Notes: generated by a model from the letters alone, not told the origin. DNA of 37,686 bases from Gammaproteobacteria bacterium (GCA_003599485.1 QZKM01000042.1:1-37686), one strand, 5' to 3'; positions 22,277 to 29,939 are shown, counted from the stretch's first letter. A program made the numbers and translations.

Positions 22277-23326
22277 ATGAAGTCAGCCAAGTCTACCCGG
22301 CCGTTAAGCGACGCAGAGCGCCTGAAGCGCAAGCGCTACCTCACCGCCACGCTCATTACCTGCGTGACGCTGGCCATGATAGGCGGGAGTATCCACGTGG
22401 TGCAGCTCGGCGCCAACCGCCTCGCGGAGATGCGCGGCAAGGCCACCTACGACCTCAAGGAGGAGAGATCGCGTATCCGCGCCGCGGGTGAGGAGGCGGT
22501 GCGCAGGGCCGGCGAGGCCAGGGTGGTGATGGGCCTGTACACGCCGGAGGAGGTCGAGGCGCTGCTCACGCCCGCACAGTGGGAGGAGATCAACACCATG
22601 ATCGAGATCCCCGCCGGTCCGTTTATCATGGGTACCGGCAGCGAGCGCGCCGATGACCAGAACCGGCCTGAGCACAGTGTGACCCTGCCCGCTTATCGCA
22701 TAGATAAATATCCCGTGACCAACGCCCAGTATGCCCGTTTTGTCGCCGCCACCGGATACCCCCCGCCGGGAAACTGGCCGGGGGGCAAGATACCCAGGGG
22801 CAGGGAGCTGCACCCGGTGACCATGGTGTCGTGGCAGAACGCGCAACGATACGCGCAATGGGCCGGCAAACGCCTGCCCACGGAGGCGGAGTGGGAAAAG
22901 GCCGCTCGCGGCACGGACGGGCGGCGCTGGCCGTGGGGCAACGCCATGGACGCAGGCCGGCTCAATACCTATTACAATACCGGTTCCACCACGGAAGTCA
23001 CCCGTTACCCGCAAGGGGCGAGTCCCTATGGGGTGATGGACATGGCGGGCAACGTGAGCCAGTGGACGGCGGATGATTTCCTGCCTTACGAGGGCAGCAG
23101 CGCGCCGGCCGAGTTGTTCAAGGCCAAGCGCGGGGTGGCCGCCTCGACTGAAGACCGCAGCCTGAAGGTGGTGGACTTGGCCTTCACCGGAGAACGTTAC
23201 AAGGCGATGCGTGGCGGCTCATGGAAGAGCGACCCGTTTTCCACTTCCAGCTATCACCGCAACTATTCGCTGCCGCACTATGCCTCGGACTTTTTTGGTT
23301 TTCGCTGCGCGCAGGATGTGAAGTGA
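22277..23326 (+). CDS. Membrane-anchored FGE/SUMF1-fold protein without catalytic cysteines
   Basis: A 349-residue protein with a basic N-terminus, one membrane helix (about 23-42), a charged helical linker (about 50-95) and a formylglycine-generating-enzyme-like domain (about 108-347). Domain landmarks are [85 protein letters not shown] and [10 protein letters not shown]. In active enzymes the segment after RGGSW carries two copper-binding cysteines; here it reads SSYHRNY (324-330), so both are missing and the protein should not oxidise cysteine. Only C344 in GFRCA remains. Similar inactive FGE-fold proteins (NirV, PvdO types) accompany nitrite reductase or siderophore genes. It may be a structural or assembly partner of the oxidase. 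The start at 22277 lies 20 bases after the cytochrome stop. Confidence 0.85.
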   Translation: MKSAKSTRPLSDAERLKRKRYLTATLITCVTLAMIGGSIHVVQLGANRLAEMRGKATYDLKEERSRIRAAGEEAVRRAGEARVVMGLYTPEEVEALLTPAQWEEINTMIEIPAGPFIMGTGSERADDQNRPEHSVTLPAYRIDKYPVTNAQYARFVAATGYPPPGNWPGGKIPRGRELHPVTMVSWQNAQRYAQWAGKRLPTEAEWEKAARGTDGRRWPWGNAMDAGRLNTYYNTGSTTEVTRYPQGASPYGVMDMAGNVSQWTADDFLPYEGSSAPAELFKAKRGVAASTEDRSLKVVDLAFTGERYKAMRGGSWKSDPFSTSSYHRNYSLPHYASDFFGFRCAQDVK

Positions 23327-23328
23327 AC

Positions 23329-23559
23329 ATGGATTCAAAATACTTGACCGCTGCGCTGATCCTGTTCGCGTTCACCGGCAATGCGGAGGCGGTGGACAGT
23401 TATCGTTATCTGCATGTCACGCTCGATACCGTGTGGTACATTTTTCTGTTTCTGCTGCCTGGCGTGCTGCTGCCGCTGGCGGTCGCCGCCTGGCTGTACT
23501 GGCGTTACGCCAGGCGCGGCAAGGCGCCGGGTCAAGGCGCGAAGGACAACGAGCCGTGA
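23329..23559 (+). CDS. Small exported single-helix membrane protein
   Basis: A 76-residue protein starting three bases after the previous stop. The N-terminus (MDSKYLTAALILFAFTGNAEA) looks like a cleavable signal peptide ending in AEA; a second helix (about 33-55, WYIFLFLLPGVLLPLAVAAWLYW) is followed by a basic YARRGKAPGQGAKDNEP. The mature protein would thus have a short periplasmic start and a cytoplasmic tail. No Shine-Dalgarno is seen; translation is probably coupled. The stop overlaps the GTG start of the next gene (GTGA). Confidence 0.7.
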   Translation: MDSKYLTAALILFAFTGNAEAVDSYRYLHVTLDTVWYIFLFLLPGVLLPLAVAAWLYWRYARRGKAPGQGAKDNEP

Positions 23560-23915
23560 GCAGACTGCTCCAGATCAGCGCCGCGCTGTTGTGCCTGCTG
23601 ATGCCGCCGCTCACGATACAGGCGGAAACGGTGAACAGCGCCGTGCAGCAGGGCCAGGACGTGATGCGCGGTTTTACCGAGCCGCCGCCGCTTGATAAAC
23701 AGGATCTCGACGCCGAGACCAAACAGAAGCGCCAAATCCTGTTTTTGATGGGCTCCGTTTTGCTCATCAGCGTTTTTACCACGGTGGGGCTTGGGATCGC
23801 CATGGCGCTGTACAACAGGCCGGTGTTCGTGGCGCACATGGTGTTCGCCGGCATCAGCGCTACCCTGGCGCTGATACATGCTATCGTGGCGATGGTGTGG
23901 TTTTACCCCTTCTAA
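23556..23915 (+). CDS. Membrane protein with a signal peptide and two helices, unknown
   Basis: A 119-residue protein starting at a GTG in a GTGA overlap. Residues 1-22 are a signal peptide (ALLCLLMPPLTIQA), followed by a hydrophilic periplasmic segment (about 24-60, with ETVNSAVQQGQDVMRG and KQDLDAETKQKRQ), and two helices (about 61-82 and 91-115). The frame is open further upstream but the leader sets the start. I do not recognise a family; it belongs to the set of small membrane proteins around the oxidase. Confidence 0.7.
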   Translation: MSRLLQISAALLCLLMPPLTIQAETVNSAVQQGQDVMRGFTEPPPLDKQDLDAETKQKRQILFLMGSVLLISVFTTVGLGIAMALYNRPVFVAHMVFAGISATLALIHAIVAMVWFYPF

Positions 23916-26545
23916 CCCCGCGCCGGTCCTGGGCGCTGGTTCTGCTCTACGGCCTCTCCGGCCTGGCCGCGCTGGCCTATCAGGTGCTGTGGGCGCGCAT
24001 GTTGAGTCTGCAATTCGGCGTCAGCATCTTCGGCGTCGTTGTGACCGTGGCGGCGTTCATGGCCGGGCTCGGCGCGGGCAGTCTCACCGGCGCCGCGTTG
24101 AGCCGCCGTATCAAGGCGCCGCTCGTATGGTACGCTGCGCTGGAAGGCGGGGTGGCGCTGTTTGCCCTGTTCTCGCCTTATCTGTTTCGCCTGCTGGACG
24201 CGCTGCTCGATGGCCTGGCTGCGGGCGCATCGTTGCACGTCTGGTATCTTGCTCAGGGTGCGGCGACGCTGCTGCTGCTGTTAATCCCCGCAACGGCGCT
24301 GGGCATGACCTTCCCCTTGATGTTGCGGGCGCTGGCCGCGTCACGTCTGGGCGTGGCTGAACTCTACGGCGTGAATACGCTGGGCGCGGTACTGGGCGCA
24401 TTGCTGCCGCTGGCGCTTCTGCCCGCGCTGGGATGGATGAGCGCCATGCAGAGCGTGGCCGGCTTAGGGATCGCCATGGCGCTCACCGCCGCCGTGCTTG
24501 CCCTGTTCTCGTGGGGCAAAATTAAACGTGATATAGACCACGCCGCCTCTCGTCCCGCGCGCAGGAATCTAATCGCCTATGGCGTAGTGGGCGCGGCGGC
24601 GCTGATGCTGGAAGTCGCCTGGACGCGGATTTTCGGCATGACGCTGCTGCGCACCGAATACGTCATGGCGCTTATCCTCGCCGTATTCCTGCTCGGTATC
24701 GGGACGGGGAGCCTGGCCGTACGCATCCTGCGGCGCGGTACAGGGTTTCCGGCGCTGTTTCCGACGCTGTTTACGGCGCTGCCGCTGGCCGCTTCGGGCT
24801 TCGCCGTACTGAGCCTGTGGTTTGCGCCGCTGGTCTCGGCCTGGGCCGAGCGCGGCGCGTTTCATTCACTGTTGCACGCGCTGACGCTGCAAGGTTTGGC
24901 GCTGGCCGCGCTGACCCTGCCGGTCACGCTCATGCTGGGCGCGTGGCTGCCGCTGCTCTGCAGGCGCATCGGCGGCGATGATTCCGGCAGCGGCCCCGCG
25001 CTGTATGGCGCAAACTCAATGGGCGGGGCGCTCGGCGCGCTGGCGGCGGGACTGGTGCTGATGCCGCAGTGGGGCGCGCCCGCGACAGTGTGCATCGCCG
25101 CGCTGTTGCTGCTGCTGTGCGGCGCGGTGTGGATGACGCCGAGCGTCAAGCACGTTGCGGCCTGGAGCGCAGGCGGGCTGCTGATTGCGTTTGCCGCCTG
25201 GCCGGTGCGTGACTTGCCGCCGGTGGCGCGCCTGTTGCCGCAGACTCAGGCCTACAGCACGGATGTCTTCCGCCATGAAGATGCGCTTGCCATTACCCAT
25301 GTGGTGGAGCGTCCTTCCGGGCAGCGCGTGCTGCTGACCGACCTGCAGCGCATGGACGCCTCCACCGACCAGGCCGCGGTGGCGACACAACAGAATCAGG
25401 CGCGCCTGCCGCTGTTGCTGCACCCTGCGCCGCGCACGGTTTTGTTTCTCGGCCTGGGCACGGGCATTTCCGTGTCCGGCTCGCTGCCGTTTCCGCAGCT
25501 TGAGCGCACGGCGGTCGAGTTGTCGCAGGGCGTGATCGAAGCCGCGCCGCTGTTTGCGCCGCTCAATCAGGGCGTGTTGGGAAACATGCATGTCGTGCGC
25601 GATGACGCGCGGCGTTTCCTGCGCGCCACGAATCAGAGCTACGACGTCATCATCGGCGATTTGTTTCACCCCGATCTCATCGGGCACAGCGCGCTGCTCA
25701 CCACGCAACAATTCGCGCGCGCGCGCGCGCGGCTGAACGAGAACGGGTTATTCGTACAGTGGCTGGCGCTGAATCAGTTCGACGCCGAATCGCTGGACAG
25801 CGTGCTGCGAGGGTTCAACCAGGTGTTTCCCGGCGCCGTGATATTCATGGACGGTTTCAGGCTGGCGCTGGCCGGCGCCAGAAGCGCCCCGCCGGGCGCG
25901 GTCGCCATGCTGGCCAATTTACAGCGCATGAGCGGCGCGGCGCAAGCCGAGGCGACCGGAGGCGAAGGCGCGGCGACGTGGCTCGGGCGTTATTGGGGAA
26001 AAATAAACGCCGGAGCCGGGCCGGTGCAGGATGAATGGGCGCCGCGTATTGAATACCGCCTGCCGCGCGCGCGCTACGGCGGAGAGATGGATTTGGCGCG
26101 CCTGCTGGAAAAATTATTGCGCGCGCGGCCATCACTGGATGCCGCCGCAAAGGAGCTGCAGGTTGCGGCAAGTGAGCGCGCCGCGTTTGAGCGCGCCTAT
26201 GGCGCGACAGAACTCGCCGTGCGCGGCTGGCTCGCCGCGCTTCGCGGTGACGCTGACGGCGCGCGCCTGCTGCGTCTGGCCTACGAGACCAACCCGCATG
26301 ACCGCTGGATCGGTTTCGCCCTGGCCGACGCCATGTACGGGACTTTGCCGCAGGCGCGCGCCGGCGGGCGCAGCGAGCGCGACGCGCTGCGGGCGATACT
26401 GGCAATCCGCCCCGACCACGCCGAAACGTTACGCCGCTTATGGCATTTGGAGCGCAGCGCCGGAGACAGCGCCGCCGCCGCGCGCTACCGCGCGCGTTTG
26501 GCCGAGGCGAGCCCATTGGACAAAGAAGTTCGCATGACCCAATAG
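23897..26545 (+). CDS. Membrane-fused spermidine-synthase-like protein with a C-terminal TPR-like tail
   Basis: An 882-residue protein starting at GTG 23897, overlapping the preceding gene by 19 bases. Residues about 10-440 contain a dozen or more hydrophobic helices of the transporter-like module seen in 'fused MFS/spermidine synthase' proteins (landmarks LSGLAALAYQVLWARMLSLQFG, ELYGVNTLGAVLGA and ALYGANSMGGALGALAAG). The next part, about 450-690, resembles spermidine synthase: VLFLGLGTGISVSG (about 514-527) is the glycine-rich SAM/dcSAM loop, then ERTAVELSQGVIEAA and DDARRFLRATNQSYDVIIGDLFHP. The end (about 740-870) is helical and repeat-like. Whether it makes a polyamine is unknown; in this family the substrate is often undetermined. 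A (CG)9 run at 25714-25731 lies in frame. It lies between respiratory genes, which is unusual. Confidence 0.85.
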   Translation: MVLPLLTPRRSWALVLLYGLSGLAALAYQVLWARMLSLQFGVSIFGVVVTVAAFMAGLGAGSLTGAALSRRIKAPLVWYAALEGGVALFALFSPYLFRLLDALLDGLAAGASLHVWYLAQGAATLLLLLIPATALGMTFPLMLRALAASRLGVAELYGVNTLGAVLGALLPLALLPALGWMSAMQSVAGLGIAMALTAAVLALFSWGKIKRDIDHAASRPARRNLIAYGVVGAAALMLEVAWTRIFGMTLLRTEYVMALILAVFLLGIGTGSLAVRILRRGTGFPALFPTLFTALPLAASGFAVLSLWFAPLVSAWAERGAFHSLLHALTLQGLALAALTLPVTLMLGAWLPLLCRRIGGDDSGSGPALYGANSMGGALGALAAGLVLMPQWGAPATVCIAALLLLLCGAVWMTPSVKHVAAWSAGGLLIAFAAWPVRDLPPVARLLPQTQAYSTDVFRHEDALAITHVVERPSGQRVLLTDLQRMDASTDQAAVATQQNQARLPLLLHPAPRTVLFLGLGTGISVSGSLPFPQLERTAVELSQGVIEAAPLFAPLNQGVLGNMHVVRDDARRFLRATNQSYDVIIGDLFHPDLIGHSALLTTQQFARARARLNENGLFVQWLALNQFDAESLDSVLRGFNQVFPGAVIFMDGFRLALAGARSAPPGAVAMLANLQRMSGAAQAEATGGEGAATWLGRYWGKINAGAGPVQDEWAPRIEYRLPRARYGGEMDLARLLEKLLRARPSLDAAAKELQVAASERAAFERAYGATELAVRGWLAALRGDADGARLLRLAYETNPHDRWIGFALADAMYGTLPQARAGGRSERDALRAILAIRPDHAETLRRLWHLERSAGDSAAAARYRARLAEASPLDKEVRMTQ

Positions 26546-26603
26546 CACTCCCCGCCGCGCGAATTGTCAAAACACGTGTGCGCCCATGAGCGGGCGGTGC
26601 GTG

Positions 26604-26612
26604 TGTTAAAAT
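26604..26612 (+). promoter_or_regulatory. Candidate extended -10 promoter before the CcoG-like gene
   Basis: TGTTAAAAT (hexamer TAAAAT at 26607-26612) lies only nine bases before the ATG at 26622, so a transcript would be nearly leaderless. A TTGTCA at 26564-26569 is too far for a normal -35. An imperfect GC-rich hairpin (about 26572-26605) overlaps it and could be a regulatory element. The same nine bases precede rph. Confidence 0.3.
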
Positions 26613-26621
26613 GGTGATTTT

Positions 26622-27965
26622 ATGAGCATCAGCGCCAATGAGGCTTTAAGCCGCATCAAGGTGACGGCCGGGACGCGTCCCGCTTCGGACGGCAGACGCT
26701 TGCGTGTTGCGCGCCGCGCCATGCAGTGGGGTGCGCTGGCGCTCGCCGTATTGATTCCGCTTACCGGATTGTTTCGCATAGACCCCGCCGCCGCCACATT
26801 TGTGGTGCTGGACCGGCAAATCTGGTTCGCCGACTTCTTCATCGTGGCGGGATTCTGGCTGGCGTTGTCCAGTATCCTGGTCATGACCTATTCCATGGTG
26901 GGCGCGGCGTTCTGCGGCTGGGTGTGTCCGCAAAACACCTTTTCCGAATGGGCCAACCGGGTCACCAAACGCCTGCTGGGCAAGCACGCGGAGGTCAGTC
27001 TCAGCGGCGAGTCCTTGCACGTGTCGGCCGGCAAGAAGAGCTGGTTCAACTGGCTGCTGCTCGGCCTGCTGTTGTCGGGCGCGGCCATGCTGCTGGCCTT
27101 GATACCGCTGCTCTATTTTTATCCGCCGACGGCGCTGTGGTCGTTCATCACGTTCCGTCACGACGCGCGCCTGGCGCCGTCGCTGCACTGGATTTACACG
27201 GTGTTCGTGCTGATTATCCTGGTGGATATCGCCGTGGTAAGGCACTTCTTCTGCCGCTTCATGTGCATTTACCGCGTGTGGCAGCACTCGTTTAAAACCA
27301 CGCATACGCTGCACATCGCCTATGACGACGCGCGCACGGCGCGCTGCGCCGCGTGTAATTATTGCCTGACGGTGTGTCCGGTGGAGATAGACCCGCGCAA
27401 TACCCGTCTCTATGACAGTTGCATCAACTGCGGCGCCTGCATCAGCGCGTGCGACTCATTGCAATATAAAACCGGCGAACCGGGACTGCTCAGCTTCGAG
27501 TTTGGCGAGCGCAGGCTTTCCAGGCTGGCGGGACAGGCGCTGGCGGCGGGGTCCAAAATAAAAAGCAATCTCGGCACCCTGCTGGGACGGTTTTCCTGGA
27601 GCCTGCCGTTTACGCTGATTGGCATGGCGCTGTTTGTATGGGGCATGGTGAGTTATCAGCCCTATCACCTCACGGTGTACCGCGCCGACGCCAACCAGGG
27701 CGCGGCGATACAAGATTACCGCGTCGCGCTGGCCAATAAACTGTATCGCCCGCAGCGGCTCAAGCTGAGCGTGCAGGGCCTGCCGGAAGGAAGTTACACG
27801 CTGTCGGCGCAGGAGGCGAGCTTCGCCAGCGCCGGAAGGCGGGATGTGATGCTCACCCTCCATCCGGGTTTGCCGCGAGGGGTGCACCGGTTTGTGGTAA
27901 GCATGGAATCGGAGCAGGGCGTGCGCGTGGACTACCGCGCAACGCACGTGGTGACGGGATCATGA
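26622..27965 (+). CDS. ccoG: CcoG-like membrane [4Fe-4S] ferredoxin, cbb3 oxidase accessory protein
   Basis: A 447-residue protein with helices at about 36-55, 65-92 (ending before CGWVCPQNTFSEW), 140-165, 188-210 and 325-345. Metal-site candidates are CGWVCP (about C98/C102), FFCRFMC (about 211-217) and two ferredoxin-like clusters, CAACNYCLTVCP (about 242-252) and CINCGACISAC (about 267-277). A C-terminal Ig-like domain (about 350-445, VYRADANQGA to THVVTGS) completes the CcoG architecture. CcoG is needed for copper delivery to cbb3 oxidase, probably reducing Cu2+ in the membrane. The NapH-like Cys motifs overlap with other polyferredoxins, but the Ig-like tail favours CcoG. The stop overlaps the next start (ATGA). 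Confidence 0.9.
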   Translation: MSISANEALSRIKVTAGTRPASDGRRLRVARRAMQWGALALAVLIPLTGLFRIDPAAATFVVLDRQIWFADFFIVAGFWLALSSILVMTYSMVGAAFCGWVCPQNTFSEWANRVTKRLLGKHAEVSLSGESLHVSAGKKSWFNWLLLGLLLSGAAMLLALIPLLYFYPPTALWSFITFRHDARLAPSLHWIYTVFVLIILVDIAVVRHFFCRFMCIYRVWQHSFKTTHTLHIAYDDARTARCAACNYCLTVCPVEIDPRNTRLYDSCINCGACISACDSLQYKTGEPGLLSFEFGERRLSRLAGQALAAGSKIKSNLGTLLGRFSWSLPFTLIGMALFVWGMVSYQPYHLTVYRADANQGAAIQDYRVALANKLYRPQRLKLSVQGLPEGSYTLSAQEASFASAGRRDVMLTLHPGLPRGVHRFVVSMESEQGVRVDYRATHVVTGS

Positions 27966-28369
27966 GTGAATCTCCCGGCAAAAAACCGCAAACCGGTCCG
28001 GCGCAAACGCCGGAGTGGGGCGAGGATCATCCGCAGCACTTCGGTTACGCGAGCGACGAGGAGCGCCGCGCCCGGCGCGGGCTGGAGGATTGGGAGCTGG
28101 TGGAAAAAATCCCGGAGTCGCAGCGCAAGGTGCCGTACTGGTTTGTCGCGGTGATCGTGGTGGTCACGCTGGTCGCCGTGGGCCTGAGCTTTCCGTTCTG
28201 GGGCGACCGCCCCGGATACGAGCGCGCGTGGTTTGACTGGGGCTTTGCCGCCGCTTTGGTCTGGATCGCCGCGGGGTTTGCGTTTGTCTACTACATGGTC
28301 AACATGTACGGCTCCAAGCGCGCAGGCAAACTGGATAGCGACAAGGAGCATGATGATGAACAGGATTAG
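27962..28369 (+). CDS. Two-helix membrane protein, probable paralogue of the oxidase-operon protein at 20218
   Basis: A 135-residue protein with a long, hydrophilic, cytoplasmic N-terminus (about 55 residues, Pro/Glu/Arg-rich), two helices (about 59-79 and 93-113) separated by only FPFWGDRPGYERAWFDWG, and a charged tail. The stretch IPESQRKVPYWFVAV followed by FPFWGDRP matches LPQPVVYLLVL and FPLWGQRP of the 226-residue protein, which has about 110 more residues between its helices. It starts in an ATGA overlap with ccoG, so the two are coupled. Function unknown; its pairing with CcoG suggests an assembly or subunit role. Confidence 0.78.
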   Translation: MSESPGKKPQTGPAQTPEWGEDHPQHFGYASDEERRARRGLEDWELVEKIPESQRKVPYWFVAVIVVVTLVAVGLSFPFWGDRPGYERAWFDWGFAAALVWIAAGFAFVYYMVNMYGSKRAGKLDSDKEHDDEQD

Positions 28370-28727
28370 CGCGTTGCTGTGCGCCATGCTGCTGGCCGCC
28401 TGCGGCGCGGATGAAGCGCGGCTGCCCGTTCAGGAATGGCAGGGCGTGACGATAGGCGTGGAAACCCGTCCTGCGCCGGTGGTCGTGGGCATGAATGAGT
28501 TTTTGGTCTCCGCGCGCGGCGCGCGCGGCGCGGTGCATGATCTTCTGATATTCATACGCATGGGCGATGACAAGTCCTGGACTCAGGCGATACAGGACGG
28601 ACACACCGGAGTTTACCGGCGCGCACTGGAGGTGCAGGGGGCCGGACTAACCCTGCAAGTACGGGTCAAGCGCGCCGGGCAGGAGACGGTGTTGAGCTTT
28701 GCCCTGCCAGCAATGGATGCGCGCTAA
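28356..28727 (+). CDS. YtkA/FixH-like lipoprotein
   Basis: A 123-residue lipoprotein precursor with lipobox LLAAC (C16 counted from the ATG at 28356). The mature part reads as one beta-rich domain: GVTIGVETRPAPVVVGMNEFLVSARGARG, DLLIFIRMGDDKSW and YRRALEVQGAGLTLQVRVKRAG, a pattern like the YtkA/FixH fold, in which a His/Met-rich site handles copper in oxidase assembly. Three ATG codons (28350, 28353, 28356) follow AAGGAG; 28356 gives the best spacing (seven bases). It overlaps the preceding gene by 14 bases and the convergent gene by 4. Likely a late helper of the oxidase locus. Confidence 0.7.
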   Translation: MNRISALLCAMLLAACGADEARLPVQEWQGVTIGVETRPAPVVVGMNEFLVSARGARGAVHDLLIFIRMGDDKSWTQAIQDGHTGVYRRALEVQGAGLTLQVRVKRAGQETVLSFALPAMDAR

Positions 28728-29239
28728 CCCCGTTTATTCACGCGTTTCAGCAGCGCCGGGCTTTCCGTCCAGCGGCGCAGCAGCAATATCTTTTCCCCGC
28801 CGCGCTGCTCCGCACAGTGCGGACAGGTCAGGTGGCTCACGTACAGCTCCAGAGGTTTCTTGCCAGTCTGTATCAGGGCGCTTTGCACGCGGCGCACGCC
28901 TTGCGCCATGGCGCTGATCGGACCTTGATGCAACAGGCCGCGCACCCAGAACGGCTGCGGCAGATAGTTCAGGCCGCTGGCCGGGGATGCGGCCGGTTCC
29001 AGCAGGCGCAGGATTTTTCCGCGCAGCAAACCGGTGCGCAGCAAAACCAGACCGGGCCACTGTTCCTTGAGGCCGAGGCGGTGCAGGGTTAGCCGCTGGC
29101 GTTCCCGATGCAGTTCATAACTGATCGGCATGTGCAGAAAGGCGGGGATGGAAACCGAGTGCGTAAGACGGCCGCCGAGGTTGATGTCTTGCTCGTGCCA
29201 GCCGGGAAAGCTTTCAGGGCAGCCGCAAGCGAGGGTCAT
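28724..29239 (-). CDS. Conserved-looking protein with CGC and CPHC motifs, unknown
   Basis: A 171-residue protein that begins MTLACGCPESFPGWHEQDINLGG and has a CPHC motif near the C-terminus (about 138-141) and basic tail. With two Cys near the start and two near the end, it could bind a metal or an iron-sulphur cluster, or form a thiol-disulphide pair. It has no signal peptide and no membrane helix. It is convergent with the lipoprotein (4-base overlap) and lies directly after the four-helix protein on the minus strand, sharing one base at 29239, so the two are coupled. I do not recognise a family. Confidence 0.6.
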   Translation of the reverse strand: MTLACGCPESFPGWHEQDINLGGRLTHSVSIPAFLHMPISYELHRERQRLTLHRLGLKEQWPGLVLLRTGLLRGKILRLLEPAASPASGLNYLPQPFWVRGLLHQGPISAMAQGVRRVQSALIQTGKKPLELYVSHLTCPHCAEQRGGEKILLLRRWTESPALLKRVNKRG

Positions 29240-29790
29240 CAGCCGTTTTTATAGAGGGTGCGCACGCTCAAAAAGATATTGGCGAAATAGCACCAGAAGC
29301 CAACGCCCATTACGGTGGAGACCACGGCGATCACCGGCGGATAATAACGATGCGCCTCGGCCACACTGTCCGGGTTTTCGAGATACAACAGGCCTTCCCA
29401 GACGCCGAATACCATAAGAGTGGTATAGAAGCCCACCACGCCGAGGCTGGTCCACCAGAAGGTGTGCTGCACCAGGCGGTGCGAATAAAGCGGACGTCCG
29501 GCGAGGACGGGGAACAGGTAATAGCTGGCGGCCATGACCATTAGCACCACCCCGCCCACCATGTTGATGTGCGCGTGCGCCAGCGGGTCTATCATGTGCC
29601 CCGGCCCGCCGTAGGGGCTGCCGATCGAGTCGAGCCAAACCCGGATGGGATGGATCACCTGCAACACGCCGTGGATGGTGCCGACCAGAAAAAAGGTGGT
29701 GGACATCACCAGAAACTTGAGCAGCGGGTGGGCGGGGGATTTTTGCATGCGCAGGTGCTGCGCCACGTGACAACGGGCGGCAGCAGACAC
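29239..29790 (-). CDS. Second four-helix relative of haem-copper oxidase subunit I
   Basis: A frame of 183 residues from GTG 29790; ATG at 29748 (MQKSPAHPLLKFLVMS) is an alternative giving 169 residues. It has four helices and a His-x-His site AHAH (H72/H74) in DPLAHAHINMVGG, preceded by two further His, then PLYSHRLVQHTFWW. The last segment is close to PLYSHRIGHLHFW of the CcoN-like protein. As in the 15431 protein, only the part of subunit I that could bind a b-type haem is present; CuB ligands are absent. NorB-like regions also use AHxH, so a relation to either CcoN or NorB is possible. It is on the minus strand at the far end of the locus, mirroring the plus-strand copy at the other end. 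Confidence 0.8.
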   Translation of the reverse strand: MSAAARCHVAQHLRMQKSPAHPLLKFLVMSTTFFLVGTIHGVLQVIHPIRVWLDSIGSPYGGPGHMIDPLAHAHINMVGGVVLMVMAASYYLFPVLAGRPLYSHRLVQHTFWWTSLGVVGFYTTLMVFGVWEGLLYLENPDSVAEAHRYYPPVIAVVSTVMGVGFWCYFANIFLSVRTLYKNG

Positions 29791-29834
29791 AACCCGCCCC
29801 CCGTAGGGGCGCGGGCTAAATCAACAAGTTAGCC

Positions 29835-29939
29835 TTACTTGGGCTGAGTCAGATTCTTCATCGCCATGCTGGTAATGGCAATGGCGAGCAGAATAAACCC
29901 GGCGAAGATGGCGATCGGAATCAGTATGGATGGAAACAT
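29835..29939 (-). CDS. 34-residue single-helix miniprotein
   Basis: The frame from ATG 29939 to TAA 29835 encodes MFPSILIPIAIFAGFILLAIAITSMAMKNLTQPK: one hydrophobic helix with a short basic end. CAGGGG six to seven bases upstream of the ATG is a reasonable Shine-Dalgarno. Like the other miniproteins here it could stabilise a membrane complex. It is 45 bases upstream of the four-helix protein and on the same strand, so likely cotranscribed with it. Confidence 0.55.
   Translation of the reverse strand: MFPSILIPIAIFAGFILLAIAITSMAMKNLTQPK

Noticed and set aside
22277-23326. Active formylglycine-generating enzyme
   Set aside because: Both catalytic cysteines in the C-terminal segment are replaced, and no sulphatase is encoded nearby.
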